DNA from: an uncultured Lentisphaerota bacterium
GTDB taxonomy: Bacteria; Verrucomicrobiota; Lentisphaeria; Victivallales; GWF2-50-93
Length of the DNA: 38,754 nt
Direction: 5' to 3'
Assembly: GCA_903872565.1 (NCBI GenBank)
Contig: CAIQLG010000034.1
Span: 1 to 38,754, forward strand
The notes beneath the pieces were generated by a model that saw only the letters and a program-made list of their open reading frames with translations, was not told the origin of the DNA and ran no database searches. The position numbers and the translations under genes were made by a program. Shown piece by piece: positions 8,502 to 17,533 of the stretch (positions are counted from its first letter, which is position 1; each line of letters starts with the position of its first letter).

Positions 8502-10655
8502 TCACTCCTTCTCAGCGATCTTCTTCAACAATTCGGCTTTGACAGCGTCGGACAACGAGGACTGATTAACCCATTTTGCCCTGTCCGAACTGACAAAACT
8601 CAAAGAATCCGCCACAGCTTCAAATGCCTTATCCCGTCCCTCTCCTCCTGTCATCTGTCCAGCCCAATTGGCTGCCGCCATGGGATCTTTATGCGCCCAA
8701 ACACGGGCTATCTGGCACAACCTCATCTCCCGATCCCCCTCTGGCAGCCGTTCAGCCCAGTTGGCCGCCCCCACGGGATCTTTCCACGTCCAGCTATCGG
8801 ACACCCTGGACAACGTCGCATCCCGCTCCTCCTTCGGCAACTGCTCCGCCCAGTTGGCTGCGGCCTCGGGGTCTTTCCCCGCCCAAGCATAGGCCAGGTC
8901 ACCCAACGTCGCATTCCGCTCCTCCACTGGCAGCCGTTCAGCCCACTCGACCACCGCCACAGGGTCTTCATTCACCCATCTCGAAACCACACAGCCCAGC
9001 GCCCAATCCCGCATCTGCCTCTTCGGCAGTTGTGAGAACCAGTCGGCCGCCGCTGGGCAACCTTTATCGTCACACAAGCGGGGCCACACATCCTGCATTG
9101 CCAGCTCCTGCTTCTCCCCAGGCAGACGCTCCACCCAATTGATCGCCGCCGCCATATCATTCCGCGCCCAACCCGCCACTACCGCACCCACTGTCTGATT
9201 GCTATCTGATAACTGATCCTCCTGTTGCTCTGCCCACTCTGCTGCGGCCACCGGATCTTGCTGCGCCCAACTGGATACCGCACTCCTCAATGCTTTAGGA
9301 GGCGTCCAAGTCCCTGTTCCGTTTTCCATTGCTTTACTACTTCTTTGTTCATTGATCCGTTTATTGATTTGAGTTGCCCACTTAAGCGCCGCCTCAGGGT
9401 CTTTCCGCGCCCAAACATTTGCCACACCGTCCAATGGTCCTATAATTTGCCCCAAATACTCATTGGCATATTCACCATCGAATGGCAGATTCTCCGCCCA
9501 TTCGGCCGCCCACAAGGGATCTTTCTCCGCCCACGCTTCCGCCACGGCCCACAATGCCGTAGCCTGCGCCCTGGACTTCGGCATGTGCTCCGCCCACGAG
9601 ACCGCCACATCAGGAGCATAGTCAAACCATTCTCTCATCAGACTGCTCAGCGGTTCAAGATCGTTAGGATACCCTTGTAACGCTCTTTCGGCCTCGGACT
9701 GGAAATCTCTTGTCTTTGGCGAGTGCCTGACGGACGGCGGAGTGCTCTTTGAGTCCGGAGCCTGTGCCACCGTTCCGGCATCGGCATCTGACACGACAGC
9801 CTTGCCGCCTCCATCCGCGATTTTTTCCTTCGCCACCACACGGATAATTCCGCTTCCCAGCAACAGTAGCAGCAATGTCGCCAGCAATCCCAATCCGACT
9901 ATTTTCATCTTTGTCATAAACATCACCTTCATTGTTCCTTCCATTATCGACACTATGCTTCCCGCTCCGGAACCGGCTGTGGCACCTGCCGCGGCCAATT
10001 TCGGAACAGCCAACAAGGAAGGAATGAGAGTTTCTGGAATGGCGGCCTGTGATTCTGTAGCCAGCACTCCAATCAGCGCGGGAACGCCCAAGGTGCAGCC
10101 GCGCTTTACAAGCCGCTTGCGCAAGGTCAAAATACCATCAAATGCGCGTTTGCTCAATGTGCCAGGAGCACACTCCGCGATCTCCGCAGCATCCTTCTCG
10201 CTCAAGCCCTGCAGATGGCGAAGAATCACCGCCTCTCGCTGTCCTACAGACAATGCAGAAAGTTCCTCATCCAGGATTCCAAGAATGGTTTCACTATCGT
10301 GGGAACCGACATAAGAATGTGATTCGGCATTCATAATTTCTGCGGCTACGCTCTCTCTCTTGTCGCGGCGCACTCTCGACCGAGCCATAAAAAGAGCTGT
10401 CTGCCTTGCCACAGCATAAAGCCAGCAAGCCAATGTTTTTTTCTCTTTCAAATGACAACTTTTTTTAACCAATGTCATAAAAACCGCCTGACTCGCATCT
10501 TTCGCATCGTGTTGGTTCACCAGCTTACGGAAGCAGACGCTATAAACCATTGCACCGTAGCGAGAGACAATCTCCGCGAAGGCACCTTCATCGCCAGTCT
10601 CCGCATAGGCTTTGATGAGTTCGGCATCTTTTTTCGTTTGCACCTGCATTATCAC
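8502..10655 (-). CDS. ECF-type RNA polymerase sigma factor fused to a TM helix and a C-terminal ~33-aa WA-repeat domain
   Basis: N-term 'AETGDEGAFAEIVSRYGAMVYSVCFRKLVNQHDAKDASQAVFMTLVKKS...LACWLYAVARQTA' (sigma2) and 'LSVGQREAVILRHLQGLSEKDAAEIAECAPGTLSKRAFDGILTLRKRL' (sigma4); TM 'MKIVGLGLLATLLLLLLGSGIIRVV'; then WA repeats. Start GTG 10655 or ATG 10649. Confidence 0.9.
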   Translation of the reverse strand: MIMQVQTKKDAELIKAYAETGDEGAFAEIVSRYGAMVYSVCFRKLVNQHDAKDASQAVFMTLVKKSCHLKEKKTLACWLYAVARQTALFMARSRVRRDKRESVAAEIMNAESHSYVGSHDSETILGILDEELSALSVGQREAVILRHLQGLSEKDAAEIAECAPGTLSKRAFDGILTLRKRLVKRGCTLGVPALIGVLATESQAAIPETLIPSLLAVPKLAAAGATAGSGAGSIVSIMEGTMKVMFMTKMKIVGLGLLATLLLLLLGSGIIRVVAKEKIADGGGKAVVSDADAGTVAQAPDSKSTPPSVRHSPKTRDFQSEAERALQGYPNDLEPLSSLMREWFDYAPDVAVSWAEHMPKSRAQATALWAVAEAWAEKDPLWAAEWAENLPFDGEYANEYLGQIIGPLDGVANVWARKDPEAALKWATQINKRINEQRSSKAMENGTGTWTPPKALRSAVSSWAQQDPVAAAEWAEQQEDQLSDSNQTVGAVVAGWARNDMAAAINWVERLPGEKQELAMQDVWPRLCDDKGCPAAADWFSQLPKRQMRDWALGCVVSRWVNEDPVAVVEWAERLPVEERNATLGDLAYAWAGKDPEAAANWAEQLPKEERDATLSRVSDSWTWKDPVGAANWAERLPEGDREMRLCQIARVWAHKDPMAAANWAGQMTGGEGRDKAFEAVADSLSFVSSDRAKWVNQSSLSDAVKAELLKKIAEKE
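8570..9640 (-). repeat. About ten degenerate ~33-aa repeats (WAxKDPxAAANWAExLPxxxRDxxLxxVxxx) in the sigma factor C-terminus
   Basis: e.g. WAGKDPEAAANWAEQLPKEERDATLSRVSDS / WTWKDPVGAANWAERLPEGDREMRLCQIARV / WAHKDPMAAANWAGQM. Confidence 0.85.
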
Positions 10656-10881
10656 CAGTTTTTCACTCTTTCCTGCATAACGCTTGCCGTCAGGCCGATT
10701 TGATTACATACAAATTTAAAAAAAATATGAAAATTTATTTTCAATTCGAATTTCGATAGTGACATCTACGTTACCGCCGTAGAGGGTTATAGAGTAGGTT
10801 CCGGGTGCGCTGATGGTGGCCGCCGCGCAGCTTTGGCGACACGTATTATCCTCCGGTCGACTTTCATGGTGTCGGTTGCCG

Positions 10882-11541
10882 TCATGCGAGTCGCCCCTCC
10901 CGCATCTCTAGACGGAGTCCCGCCACCCGCATGACCGATTCGTCGTGGGTGGCCATGAGGACGGTTCCACCGCCGGAGGCGAAGTCGACGACGTACGCCA
11001 TGATGGCTGCGGCGTTCTCCTTGTCGAGATCCCCTGTGAGCTCGTCGGCGATCAGTATCGGCGGTGCTCGCAGGAGTGCCCTGGCAAGGGCGACGCGGCG
11101 GCGCTCGCCTACGCTGAGGGCTCCCGGGGTGTGGAGGATGCGGTGTCCGAGGCCGAAGCGGCCGAGCAGCTCACGCGCCCTCTCCTCCGCCCCTTCGACA
11201 CCGCCCGCCAGTACCGGGATCATGGAGTTCTCTAGTACGTTCAGGTATGGAAGAAGGTGGAACTGCTGGAAGACGAAGCCGATCCCCTCCGCCCTGAGCC
11301 TCGCACGGCCGACGGCTCCAAGTGTGTATGGGTTCGCTCCGCGGACGGAGACGCTTCCGGAGTCCGGCGACAGCAGGGCACCCGCCATCAGAAGTAACGT
11401 CGTCTTGCCCGATCCGCTGGGCCCGTGGATGGCGCATAGCTCGCCGGGGGCAAGCGAGAGGCTGGCCCCCTCGACCGCCACGACCTCCCGCCCGCCGGGA
11501 GCTTTGAAACATTTACGGATGTTGCTAATACTCAAGCTCAT
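10882..11541 (-). CDS. ABC transporter ATPase, LolD/MacB/FtsE type
   Basis: MSLSISNIRKCFKAPGG...GPSGSGKTTLLLMAGALL (Walker A), 'LSVGERRRVALARALLRAPPILIADELTGDLD' (signature, Walker B), H-loop 'MATHDE'. Start at 11541 overlaps the permease stop (ATGA); longer ORF to 11880 not supported. Confidence 0.92.
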   Translation of the reverse strand: MSLSISNIRKCFKAPGGREVVAVEGASLSLAPGELCAIHGPSGSGKTTLLLMAGALLSPDSGSVSVRGANPYTLGAVGRARLRAEGIGFVFQQFHLLPYLNVLENSMIPVLAGGVEGAEERARELLGRFGLGHRILHTPGALSVGERRRVALARALLRAPPILIADELTGDLDKENAAAIMAYVVDFASGGGTVLMATHDESVMRVAGLRLEMREGRLA

Positions 11542-12821
11542 ATGGAACCTCTCAGAGTGTCGGCCGGATCCCTTGTCGATGCCCGCAGGGCTGGAAGCCA
11601 GGCGGCGGTGCACGAGAGAACGCCGGCGCAGAAGACCGTCACCGCCACATCCCTCCATCTCACTAAGTCCATCACGGAGACCCCCTCGAAAAGGGAGCCT
11701 CCAGCCGCGCCGCAGCAGAGGACTGCCAGCCATCCCGCCAGCGCCCCGCCGATGCCTATGGCCATGGCCCTCGAGAGGAAGAGCGACAGGATGGAGAGCC
11801 GCCCCACGCCGACTGCCAGAAGCGTTCCGATCTCGTGCTCTCGCTGTGTGACGTTGACATGCGTCAGATACGCGATCCACGTGGAGCAGACAGCTCCAAG
11901 GATAAGCCCCATGAGGATAGAGAACCGCTCACGCCCCCGCTTGAGCTTGGCCCGATCGGCGGCGATCTGGCCTATCTGGGACTCGGCAGTCTTGGTGGCC
12001 TGGACACGCGACTCAGCCCTCGCAATGGCGTTGCTACTCAGTTCGATGACTTCCACGCCTGGCAAAATCCGGGTTATCTCCCTGCGGATCTCGCCAAGGC
12101 GGTCCACGGTGGCGCAGTTGCACTCCAGTGCGAGGATCGAATTGATCAGCCCCTCCTTGCCGAACATGCCCTGGGCGTCCTTGAGGCTCAGCCATATGGT
12201 TATGTCATCGAGGCTGCCGCGCTCCGCCTCGCACTTGTCGACCTCGAAGCTCCTCCCCATGAGGACGACGCTCCTTCCGTCCGGTGAGAGGCACTTTCGC
12301 AGCTCGCTGCCGAGAACGGCGTGGCCGTCTGGTACCGGATTCAGCATCGGCTCCCTCACCACGCCACCACGGTGCGACTGGGGAATCTCGCCCCGGACAC
12401 CTACCACTAGGACAGTCCGCTCCATCTCCGGCCATTTCGTCTTGACCGTGAGACTGGGCAGGATGTGGTTGATGACGGCGATGCCGCCGTCTGCCAGCCT
12501 CCGGGCGTAGCTCTCGGGCATCGTTTTGGAGGCGTAGCCCTGTGCGTGTACTTCGCCGAGGTCCTGCCCCTCCGGAAAGATGTGGATGTTGAAGCCGAGC
12601 CCCTTCATGGTCTTCCTCACCTCGTCTTCGAGCCGCGCCATCTCCCTCTCCGTGGAGAGCCTCTGCTCCTCGAGGACACGCGCGGTCGCCCGGTCGAACG
12701 CACGCAGCGAGGCGATTGTCAAACCAAGAGCGGCGACGACGACCGACACCGACAGAAGGCCGGCGGCGAACTGGAAAGGCCGGTGGGCGATCTCCTTTCG
12801 GACAAGAGTGGCCGTCCTCAT
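11538..12821 (-). CDS. FtsX/MacB-like ABC transporter permease
   Basis: N-terminal TM, large extracytoplasmic segment, then three TM segments; 'YLTHVNVTQREHEIGTLLAVGVGRLSILSLFLSRAMAIGIGGALAGW'; 4-nt overlaps with both neighbours. Confidence 0.85.
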   Translation of the reverse strand: MRTATLVRKEIAHRPFQFAAGLLSVSVVVAALGLTIASLRAFDRATARVLEEQRLSTEREMARLEDEVRKTMKGLGFNIHIFPEGQDLGEVHAQGYASKTMPESYARRLADGGIAVINHILPSLTVKTKWPEMERTVLVVGVRGEIPQSHRGGVVREPMLNPVPDGHAVLGSELRKCLSPDGRSVVLMGRSFEVDKCEAERGSLDDITIWLSLKDAQGMFGKEGLINSILALECNCATVDRLGEIRREITRILPGVEVIELSSNAIARAESRVQATKTAESQIGQIAADRAKLKRGRERFSILMGLILGAVCSTWIAYLTHVNVTQREHEIGTLLAVGVGRLSILSLFLSRAMAIGIGGALAGWLAVLCCGAAGGSLFEGVSVMDLVRWRDVAVTVFCAGVLSCTAAWLPALRASTRDPADTLRGSI

Positions 12822-14263
12822 GCTCTCCTCCTCATGACGAAGACCGTGACTGCGGCGAGAAGCGCCAATGCCGCAAGAGACGCGGCGACGGCAATGGATC
12901 CTATGGACGGAAGGAAGACTGGGGCTGGCTCCATGGCTGTCGGAGCGGGTGCCGCCACGGCTTCAGCCGAGGCGGCGGACTCGGATTTGGCGGCCGAAAC
13001 GGGGATAGTGAGCTCCGCCGCCGGAGCAGACTGGGACTTGGCGGCCACGGCTCCGCCTTTGTGGGCGAGGTAGGCCGGGATTCTCGGTGTAGTCATGCTC
13101 TCTTTGCCGGACTTCGCCAGAGCTCCGGCTCCCGGCAGGGGCGGGAGGGCGCTCTGGCGCGGGGAGGCTCCGGCGACCTTGTCCCAGGGAGCCGTAAGCA
13201 GCAGATCGATGCCAGGGTTCATGCCCTTGATCTCGCAGGAGCAGTTGCCGACCAGGAATGTCAGGATCTGACCGACAAGCTCAGAGGTGATCTCATTTGC
13301 GGGCAGCGCTTCGAGTGCACGCCCCCTTCCGAAAACCGGCACGACAACGGGCGAGCCGGGCGGGGCATTCCGGACGGCGGGAAACAGTGATTTAAGCTGG
13401 GAGACTAGGAACCGCTCCCCGGCGGCATCCCTGGAAAGACGCAGGACGGGGGACAAGACCCCCGGCGGCATGGCCGACTTGCCGTCGCCTCCCGGAGTCT
13501 TCAAGGCGTCCCCGGCCTCGGAGATGTGGAGCTTGAGTGACTCCTCGAAGGCATCGTTCTCTCCAGCACTGTTTCCTTCGATGACCAGCCACACGGCCAC
13601 CGCCCCTTTCATAAGATGCTCGACCAGAGTTTTGCGGAGCGGCGAGTCGAGCAGCCACGCCGCCACCCCTGGGGCGAAGGGCTCCACGACCGCCTTGCGA
13701 TCCGACTTAGGCATCCCCTGCTTCATCCATGGCACAGATGGGACTCTCCCCGCAGCCTCCATTTTAGGTCTGTCGGATGCGTGAGGCAGGATGACGAGCA
13801 CCGGTGCCTTGACGGGATTCGTTCTTAGAAACTCCTCGATCGGCGGCGGCACGAAGGCACCGTCCCCGATCCGCTTGTGGAAAATGACATTGACCGACGG
13901 CCCGGGCGTTGCGCCTCCGGTCGGCTCCGCCCCCGTGCCAGGCTCGCCGGGGAAGGTGGTCCCGTAGGCGGCTCCGCCGCCGCGCCCCATCGCAGAGTTG
14001 GAGACTTTGAAGGCTTTTGACAGGATCTCCAGTTCGGCGGCCTGTTCCGGTGTCGGTTCGCCGTCGATGACGGCGCACACATCGTACGGGCTGGGATCCC
14101 ATCGCTCGAGGGCGTAGCGGTAGACTGGCACGTTGCAGGCCACCAGGCTGGGAGCGGTGGACAGGAGCGCGAGGCCAGCGGCGACCAACGCCCCCGCACA
14201 TGAAAAAAAGCCAGCCCTACAGGGCGCGCCCCCCGCTTTTGGTGGCTTCGGAGTCATATCCAT
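12818..14263 (-). CDS. Uncharacterised C-terminally anchored exported protein (CNVPVYRYALERW family), partner of the ABC genes
   Basis: MDMTPKPPKAGGAPCRAGFFSCAGALVAAGLALLSTAPSLVACNVPVYRYALERWDPSPYDV..., motif GNCSCEIKGMNPGIDLLL, C-terminal TM plus MRRRA; ATG start at 14263; 4-nt overlap with the permease. Confidence 0.75.
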   Translation of the reverse strand: MDMTPKPPKAGGAPCRAGFFSCAGALVAAGLALLSTAPSLVACNVPVYRYALERWDPSPYDVCAVIDGEPTPEQAAELEILSKAFKVSNSAMGRGGGAAYGTTFPGEPGTGAEPTGGATPGPSVNVIFHKRIGDGAFVPPPIEEFLRTNPVKAPVLVILPHASDRPKMEAAGRVPSVPWMKQGMPKSDRKAVVEPFAPGVAAWLLDSPLRKTLVEHLMKGAVAVWLVIEGNSAGENDAFEESLKLHISEAGDALKTPGGDGKSAMPPGVLSPVLRLSRDAAGERFLVSQLKSLFPAVRNAPPGSPVVVPVFGRGRALEALPANEITSELVGQILTFLVGNCSCEIKGMNPGIDLLLTAPWDKVAGASPRQSALPPLPGAGALAKSGKESMTTPRIPAYLAHKGGAVAAKSQSAPAAELTIPVSAAKSESAASAEAVAAPAPTAMEPAPVFLPSIGSIAVAASLAALALLAAVTVFVMRRRA

Positions 14264-14466
14264 GGATACGACTTTCTGAAATTGGAGACGACGAGCACCG
14301 GATTGGCCGCAGTGAAAACTTAATACCATATTTTTTCCCGATAAACACGCAAAAAACGCCCCAATATTAATGTCCTATACGATTTAACTTCCAACTAACC
14401 CATTAGGATTCCTATAACATCTTTTCCAATTTTGTCAATGCGGATAAGTCTTAAATATAAAATTAT

Positions 14467-16248
14467 TTAAAACTTGAATGAGAGTGTGGAGGGGTGGGAC
14501 TCCTTCATTTTCATGAATACGAGTTCGTCGAGGAGTTGTCTTGCCGGTGTCCATTTGCCCATATAGCTGATGTATCCCTGTATGCTGTATATCTCATTTT
14601 CAGCCTGAGCTCTTGCTGACTTGCGAATTTCGCACATTTCAGTCTCGTGATTCAGGTTGAAGGCTTTTTCAGCCTTCTGGAGTTCGAATTTAAGCATTTC
14701 ATTCTGGGAAATCCATTGTCCTTCCACAGGCAAATATCCTGAATCCCTGTAGTATTTTTCCCCATTGAATCCTTTGTCGTTTCCATTTCTTCTGACATAT
14801 GCGGCTTTCTGTACTGCGACGAACTTGTCGAGCTTTTCAATTGTGACCGATGGGACTCTAATTACGAATGCATTGATTTTAAGGTTCGCACATATTTCCA
14901 TTGTCTTCGCCTTGGAGTCAAAGGGTTTTAGTACGTCAATTTTTTCCTTTATTATGTCCCGCTCTCGCTGGACTATCATTTTTTCTATTTCCTCCTGTGG
15001 CTTGTCGGGAGCCTGTATGTCGGATGGAATTCCGAGTCCACCTGCAAGAATCTGGCGTGTCCTATCCTTCATGTCAAAATACTTGTAGAATCCTCCCGCG
15101 ATGGAGAAGACGGATCCGAGCACGATAAAAGTCAGGACCGTAAGTGCGGCCTTCCTTAGTATTCCCGAGCATGCGCTTCTGAATTTTCTGCTGCTGGGTT
15201 GTGTTTTTTTTTCAATTCCAAGCGCTATTTTCATGGTTTTTCCTATCGCCTCGACTGTCGTCTTGAATCTCACCACTGGGGGAACATTGTAGAGGGAATC
15301 TCTTACCTTGTCCATTCCTCTTTCCAATGGGATTAAGCTGCGGGGGCGTCCATGGGGATCCCTCTGTATCATCTTGTCGAGCAGCTGGACTGTTTCCTCG
15401 CGACAGTGTTTTATATAAGGCCTGGAAGAAATTATTCTGGCGGCCCGAAGATGTTTTTTGACGAGTTCGTCGAGTTCCTTCTGCGTGTAGTATGTCCGGC
15501 CAGCGAGCATATAGAAGAAAAGCATGCCCATGCTGTATATTTCGCTGTATTCGTCTTCGGCCACGCCGACGATTCTTTCCGGTGGCATAAAGAATGGTGA
15601 ACCTTCAATCATGTCGGAATCGGAGTTTGCGGTTTTCATTTCTTCTGTTGGCATGGTGAGCCCGAAATCGAAAATCTTGATGTTTTTGTTACTATCCACA
15701 ATTATGTTCTGCGGCTTGAGATCGCGGTAGAGAAAGCCTTTTGAGAGCATATATTTTTCAGCATCGAGAATTTGTTCCATTATAGAGAAGGCTTCACGTT
15801 CTGTCATGTGGAACTGTTTTTCGACAAAATGGTCGAGCCTTGTTCCTTCGAGAATTTCCGTTGCGAGATAGTGTTCTCCGTGGGAAAACCCGCCTTCGAC
15901 AACCTTTACAATATTATTATGATGTCCCAGTTCTTTTGCGGCGTTGATCTCTCTCAGGAAGTCCTTTACAAAAGTCTGATCGTCTTTTTTGCTTCTTGGG
16001 AGGACTTTCACGGCATATTCAGCTTCATCCTTATCGGATACGGCACGGTAGACTTTTCCCATTCCGCCCTCGCCGAGAGTGTCATAGAGCCAGAAACTGG
16101 AGATTTTCGCGGGTATGAGAACATCCCTGAGGCAATATGAGCATTTGACGAAGTTGAGTTTCTGTTCGTTGAGGATTGGAATCTCCGCACCGCAGGCGCA
16201 TTTGACTCTTTTGTGTCTGAGCATTTCAATGTCTGGTCTTATATTCAT
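14467..16248 (-). CDS. Serine/threonine protein kinase with N-terminal zinc-ribbon-like motif and a C-terminal TM/extracytoplasmic region
   Basis: CACG...CSYC; 'LGEGGMGKVYRA', 'YAVKVL', 'YRDLKPQNIIVD', 'IFDFGLTMP', 'PPERI'; TM 'AALTVLTFIVLGSVFSIAGGF'. Confidence 0.92.
   Translation of the reverse strand: MNIRPDIEMLRHKRVKCACGAEIPILNEQKLNFVKCSYCLRDVLIPAKISSFWLYDTLGEGGMGKVYRAVSDKDEAEYAVKVLPRSKKDDQTFVKDFLREINAAKELGHHNNIVKVVEGGFSHGEHYLATEILEGTRLDHFVEKQFHMTEREAFSIMEQILDAEKYMLSKGFLYRDLKPQNIIVDSNKNIKIFDFGLTMPTEEMKTANSDSDMIEGSPFFMPPERIVGVAEDEYSEIYSMGMLFFYMLAGRTYYTQKELDELVKKHLRAARIISSRPYIKHCREETVQLLDKMIQRDPHGRPRSLIPLERGMDKVRDSLYNVPPVVRFKTTVEAIGKTMKIALGIEKKTQPSSRKFRSACSGILRKAALTVLTFIVLGSVFSIAGGFYKYFDMKDRTRQILAGGLGIPSDIQAPDKPQEEIEKMIVQRERDIIKEKIDVLKPFDSKAKTMEICANLKINAFVIRVPSVTIEKLDKFVAVQKAAYVRRNGNDKGFNGEKYYRDSGYLPVEGQWISQNEMLKFELQKAEKAFNLNHETEMCEIRKSARAQAENEIYSIQGYISYMGKWTPARQLLDELVFMKMKESHPSTLSFKF
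14622..14634. repeat. Iterated palindrome copy 1, TGCGAATTTCGCA, inside the kinase gene
   Basis: Exact match. Confidence 0.9.
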
Positions 16249-16408
16249 TTTAGTTCAAAGCCCGCTTTGATTTTCAATTTACCTCACGATTTGTTTAGCA
16301 TTTACCATGCCAAAAGGAATAAAAAAATATAGACAGAAGGATTTATATGCGAAATAATATATGAAAATGAGGATGGGGAAATAATCTTGAGTTTTTCAGT
16401 GAAAAGCT

Positions 16409-16566
16409 TGCAGGAACGCCACCAACTTGGTGGCATAATGGCGGAACGGTAAGACACAAAATGCCAGCAGAGCCACAGATTCCGGCCATTTCGTATGCGC
16501 CGGGATTGCCGGCGTTCCTAAAAGTTTGGATTTCCAGTTATGTTGAGTTCAGCATAAGTGGAAATC
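16409..16566. repeat. Structured intergenic block with nested dyads downstream of the SDR gene
   Basis: AGGAACGCC/GGCGTTCCT arms ~100 bp apart, CCACCAA-C-TTGGTGG, and GATTTCCAGTTATG...CATAAGTGGAAATC (16529-16566, one mismatch). Confidence 0.55.
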
Positions 16567-16572
16567 TAAAAA

Positions 16573-17427
16573 TCAAACTCCGGAAAATGCGGAAAATCCG
16601 CCGTCCACCGGAATCACGACCCCGTTCACAAAACCGGAGGCATTGTCATCAACCAGCCAAAGCAGTGTTCCGATCAGATCTTCTGGAGTTCCGAACCTGC
16701 CCATAGGAGTGTGCGAGATGATCTTCCCGGCGCGAGGAGTAAGCGAGCCATCAGGATTTGTAAGAAGGGATCTGTTCTGATCGCTGAGGAAAAATCCAGG
16801 TGCTATTGCATTTGTCCTTATGTTCACTTTCGCCATATGTACCGCGAGCCATTGCGTGAAATTGCTGACGGCGGCCTTGGCCCCACTATAGGCTGGGATC
16901 TTTGTAAGCGGACGGAATGCGTTCATCGAAGAAATATTGATTATGTTGCCGGACTTCTTTTCGGCCATTTTCCTGGCGAAAGCCTGAGTCGGGAGCAGCG
17001 CCCCGAGGAAATTAAGATCGAATACGAATTTTATGCCTTCGGCGGAAAGATCGAAGAAAGAAAGAATCTGTTCCGAGGAGTTCAAGTCTTCCGGGAAAAG
17101 ATACTCCTTCGAGGTCGTCCCCTTGGGGTGATTGCCGCCCGCCCCGTTTATCAGAATGTTGCAGGGCCCAAGTGTGTCGCAGACTTTTTTCTCGGCCTCC
17201 TTGAGACTTGCAATATCGAGGACATTCGCAGACAATCCGACAGCGGTACCGCCATTGGACTTGATTTTGTCGGCGACTTTTTTTGCAGCTTCCTCGCGGA
17301 GATCGAGAACTGCGACTTTCGCACCGCATTCGGCAAGCGCCTCCGCCATCGAGCCGCATAGAATTCCGCCGCCACCTGTCACGACCGCAACTTTTCCGCC
17401 TAAATCAACCTTGAAAGGAACAGACAT
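16573..17427 (-). CDS. uxuB: SDR-family oxidoreductase, likely D-mannonate oxidoreductase / fructuronate reductase (UxuB/YjmF-like)
   Basis: 'KVAVVTGGGGILCGSMAEALAECGAKVAVLD', 'ILINGAGGNHPKGTT', 'SSMNAFRPLTKIPAYSGAKAAVSNFTQWLAVH', 'GRFGTPEDLIGTLLWLVDDNASGFVNGVVIPVDGGFSAFSGV', as recalled for the Bacillus UxuB-type SDR. Confidence 0.8.
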   Translation of the reverse strand: MSVPFKVDLGGKVAVVTGGGGILCGSMAEALAECGAKVAVLDLREEAAKKVADKIKSNGGTAVGLSANVLDIASLKEAEKKVCDTLGPCNILINGAGGNHPKGTTSKEYLFPEDLNSSEQILSFFDLSAEGIKFVFDLNFLGALLPTQAFARKMAEKKSGNIINISSMNAFRPLTKIPAYSGAKAAVSNFTQWLAVHMAKVNIRTNAIAPGFFLSDQNRSLLTNPDGSLTPRAGKIISHTPMGRFGTPEDLIGTLLWLVDDNASGFVNGVVIPVDGGFSAFSGV

Positions 17428-17533
17428 ATTATACCCCTTTTAATTTTTCACTAGAGTGGGGGGGAATATATCATAAGATTATATAATGTCCAATTCATAT
17501 TTCTTCGCTTTAAAAATTCGGATTACGGTTTAA

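Noticed and set aside
8624-9142. Proline-rich plus-strand ORF opposite the WA repeats
   Set aside because: Low-complexity antisense reading of the repeat array.
10931-11851. 306-aa plus-strand ORF opposite the ABC genes, and 11542..12510 and 12465..13073
   Set aside because: Shadow ORFs in GC-rich sequence; the opposite strand has Walker and permease motifs.
11542-11880. N-terminal extension of the ABC ATPase ORF (MDRVSDACQRH...)
   Set aside because: Reads the permease gene out of frame; ATG at 11541 with the ATGA overlap is the sensible start.
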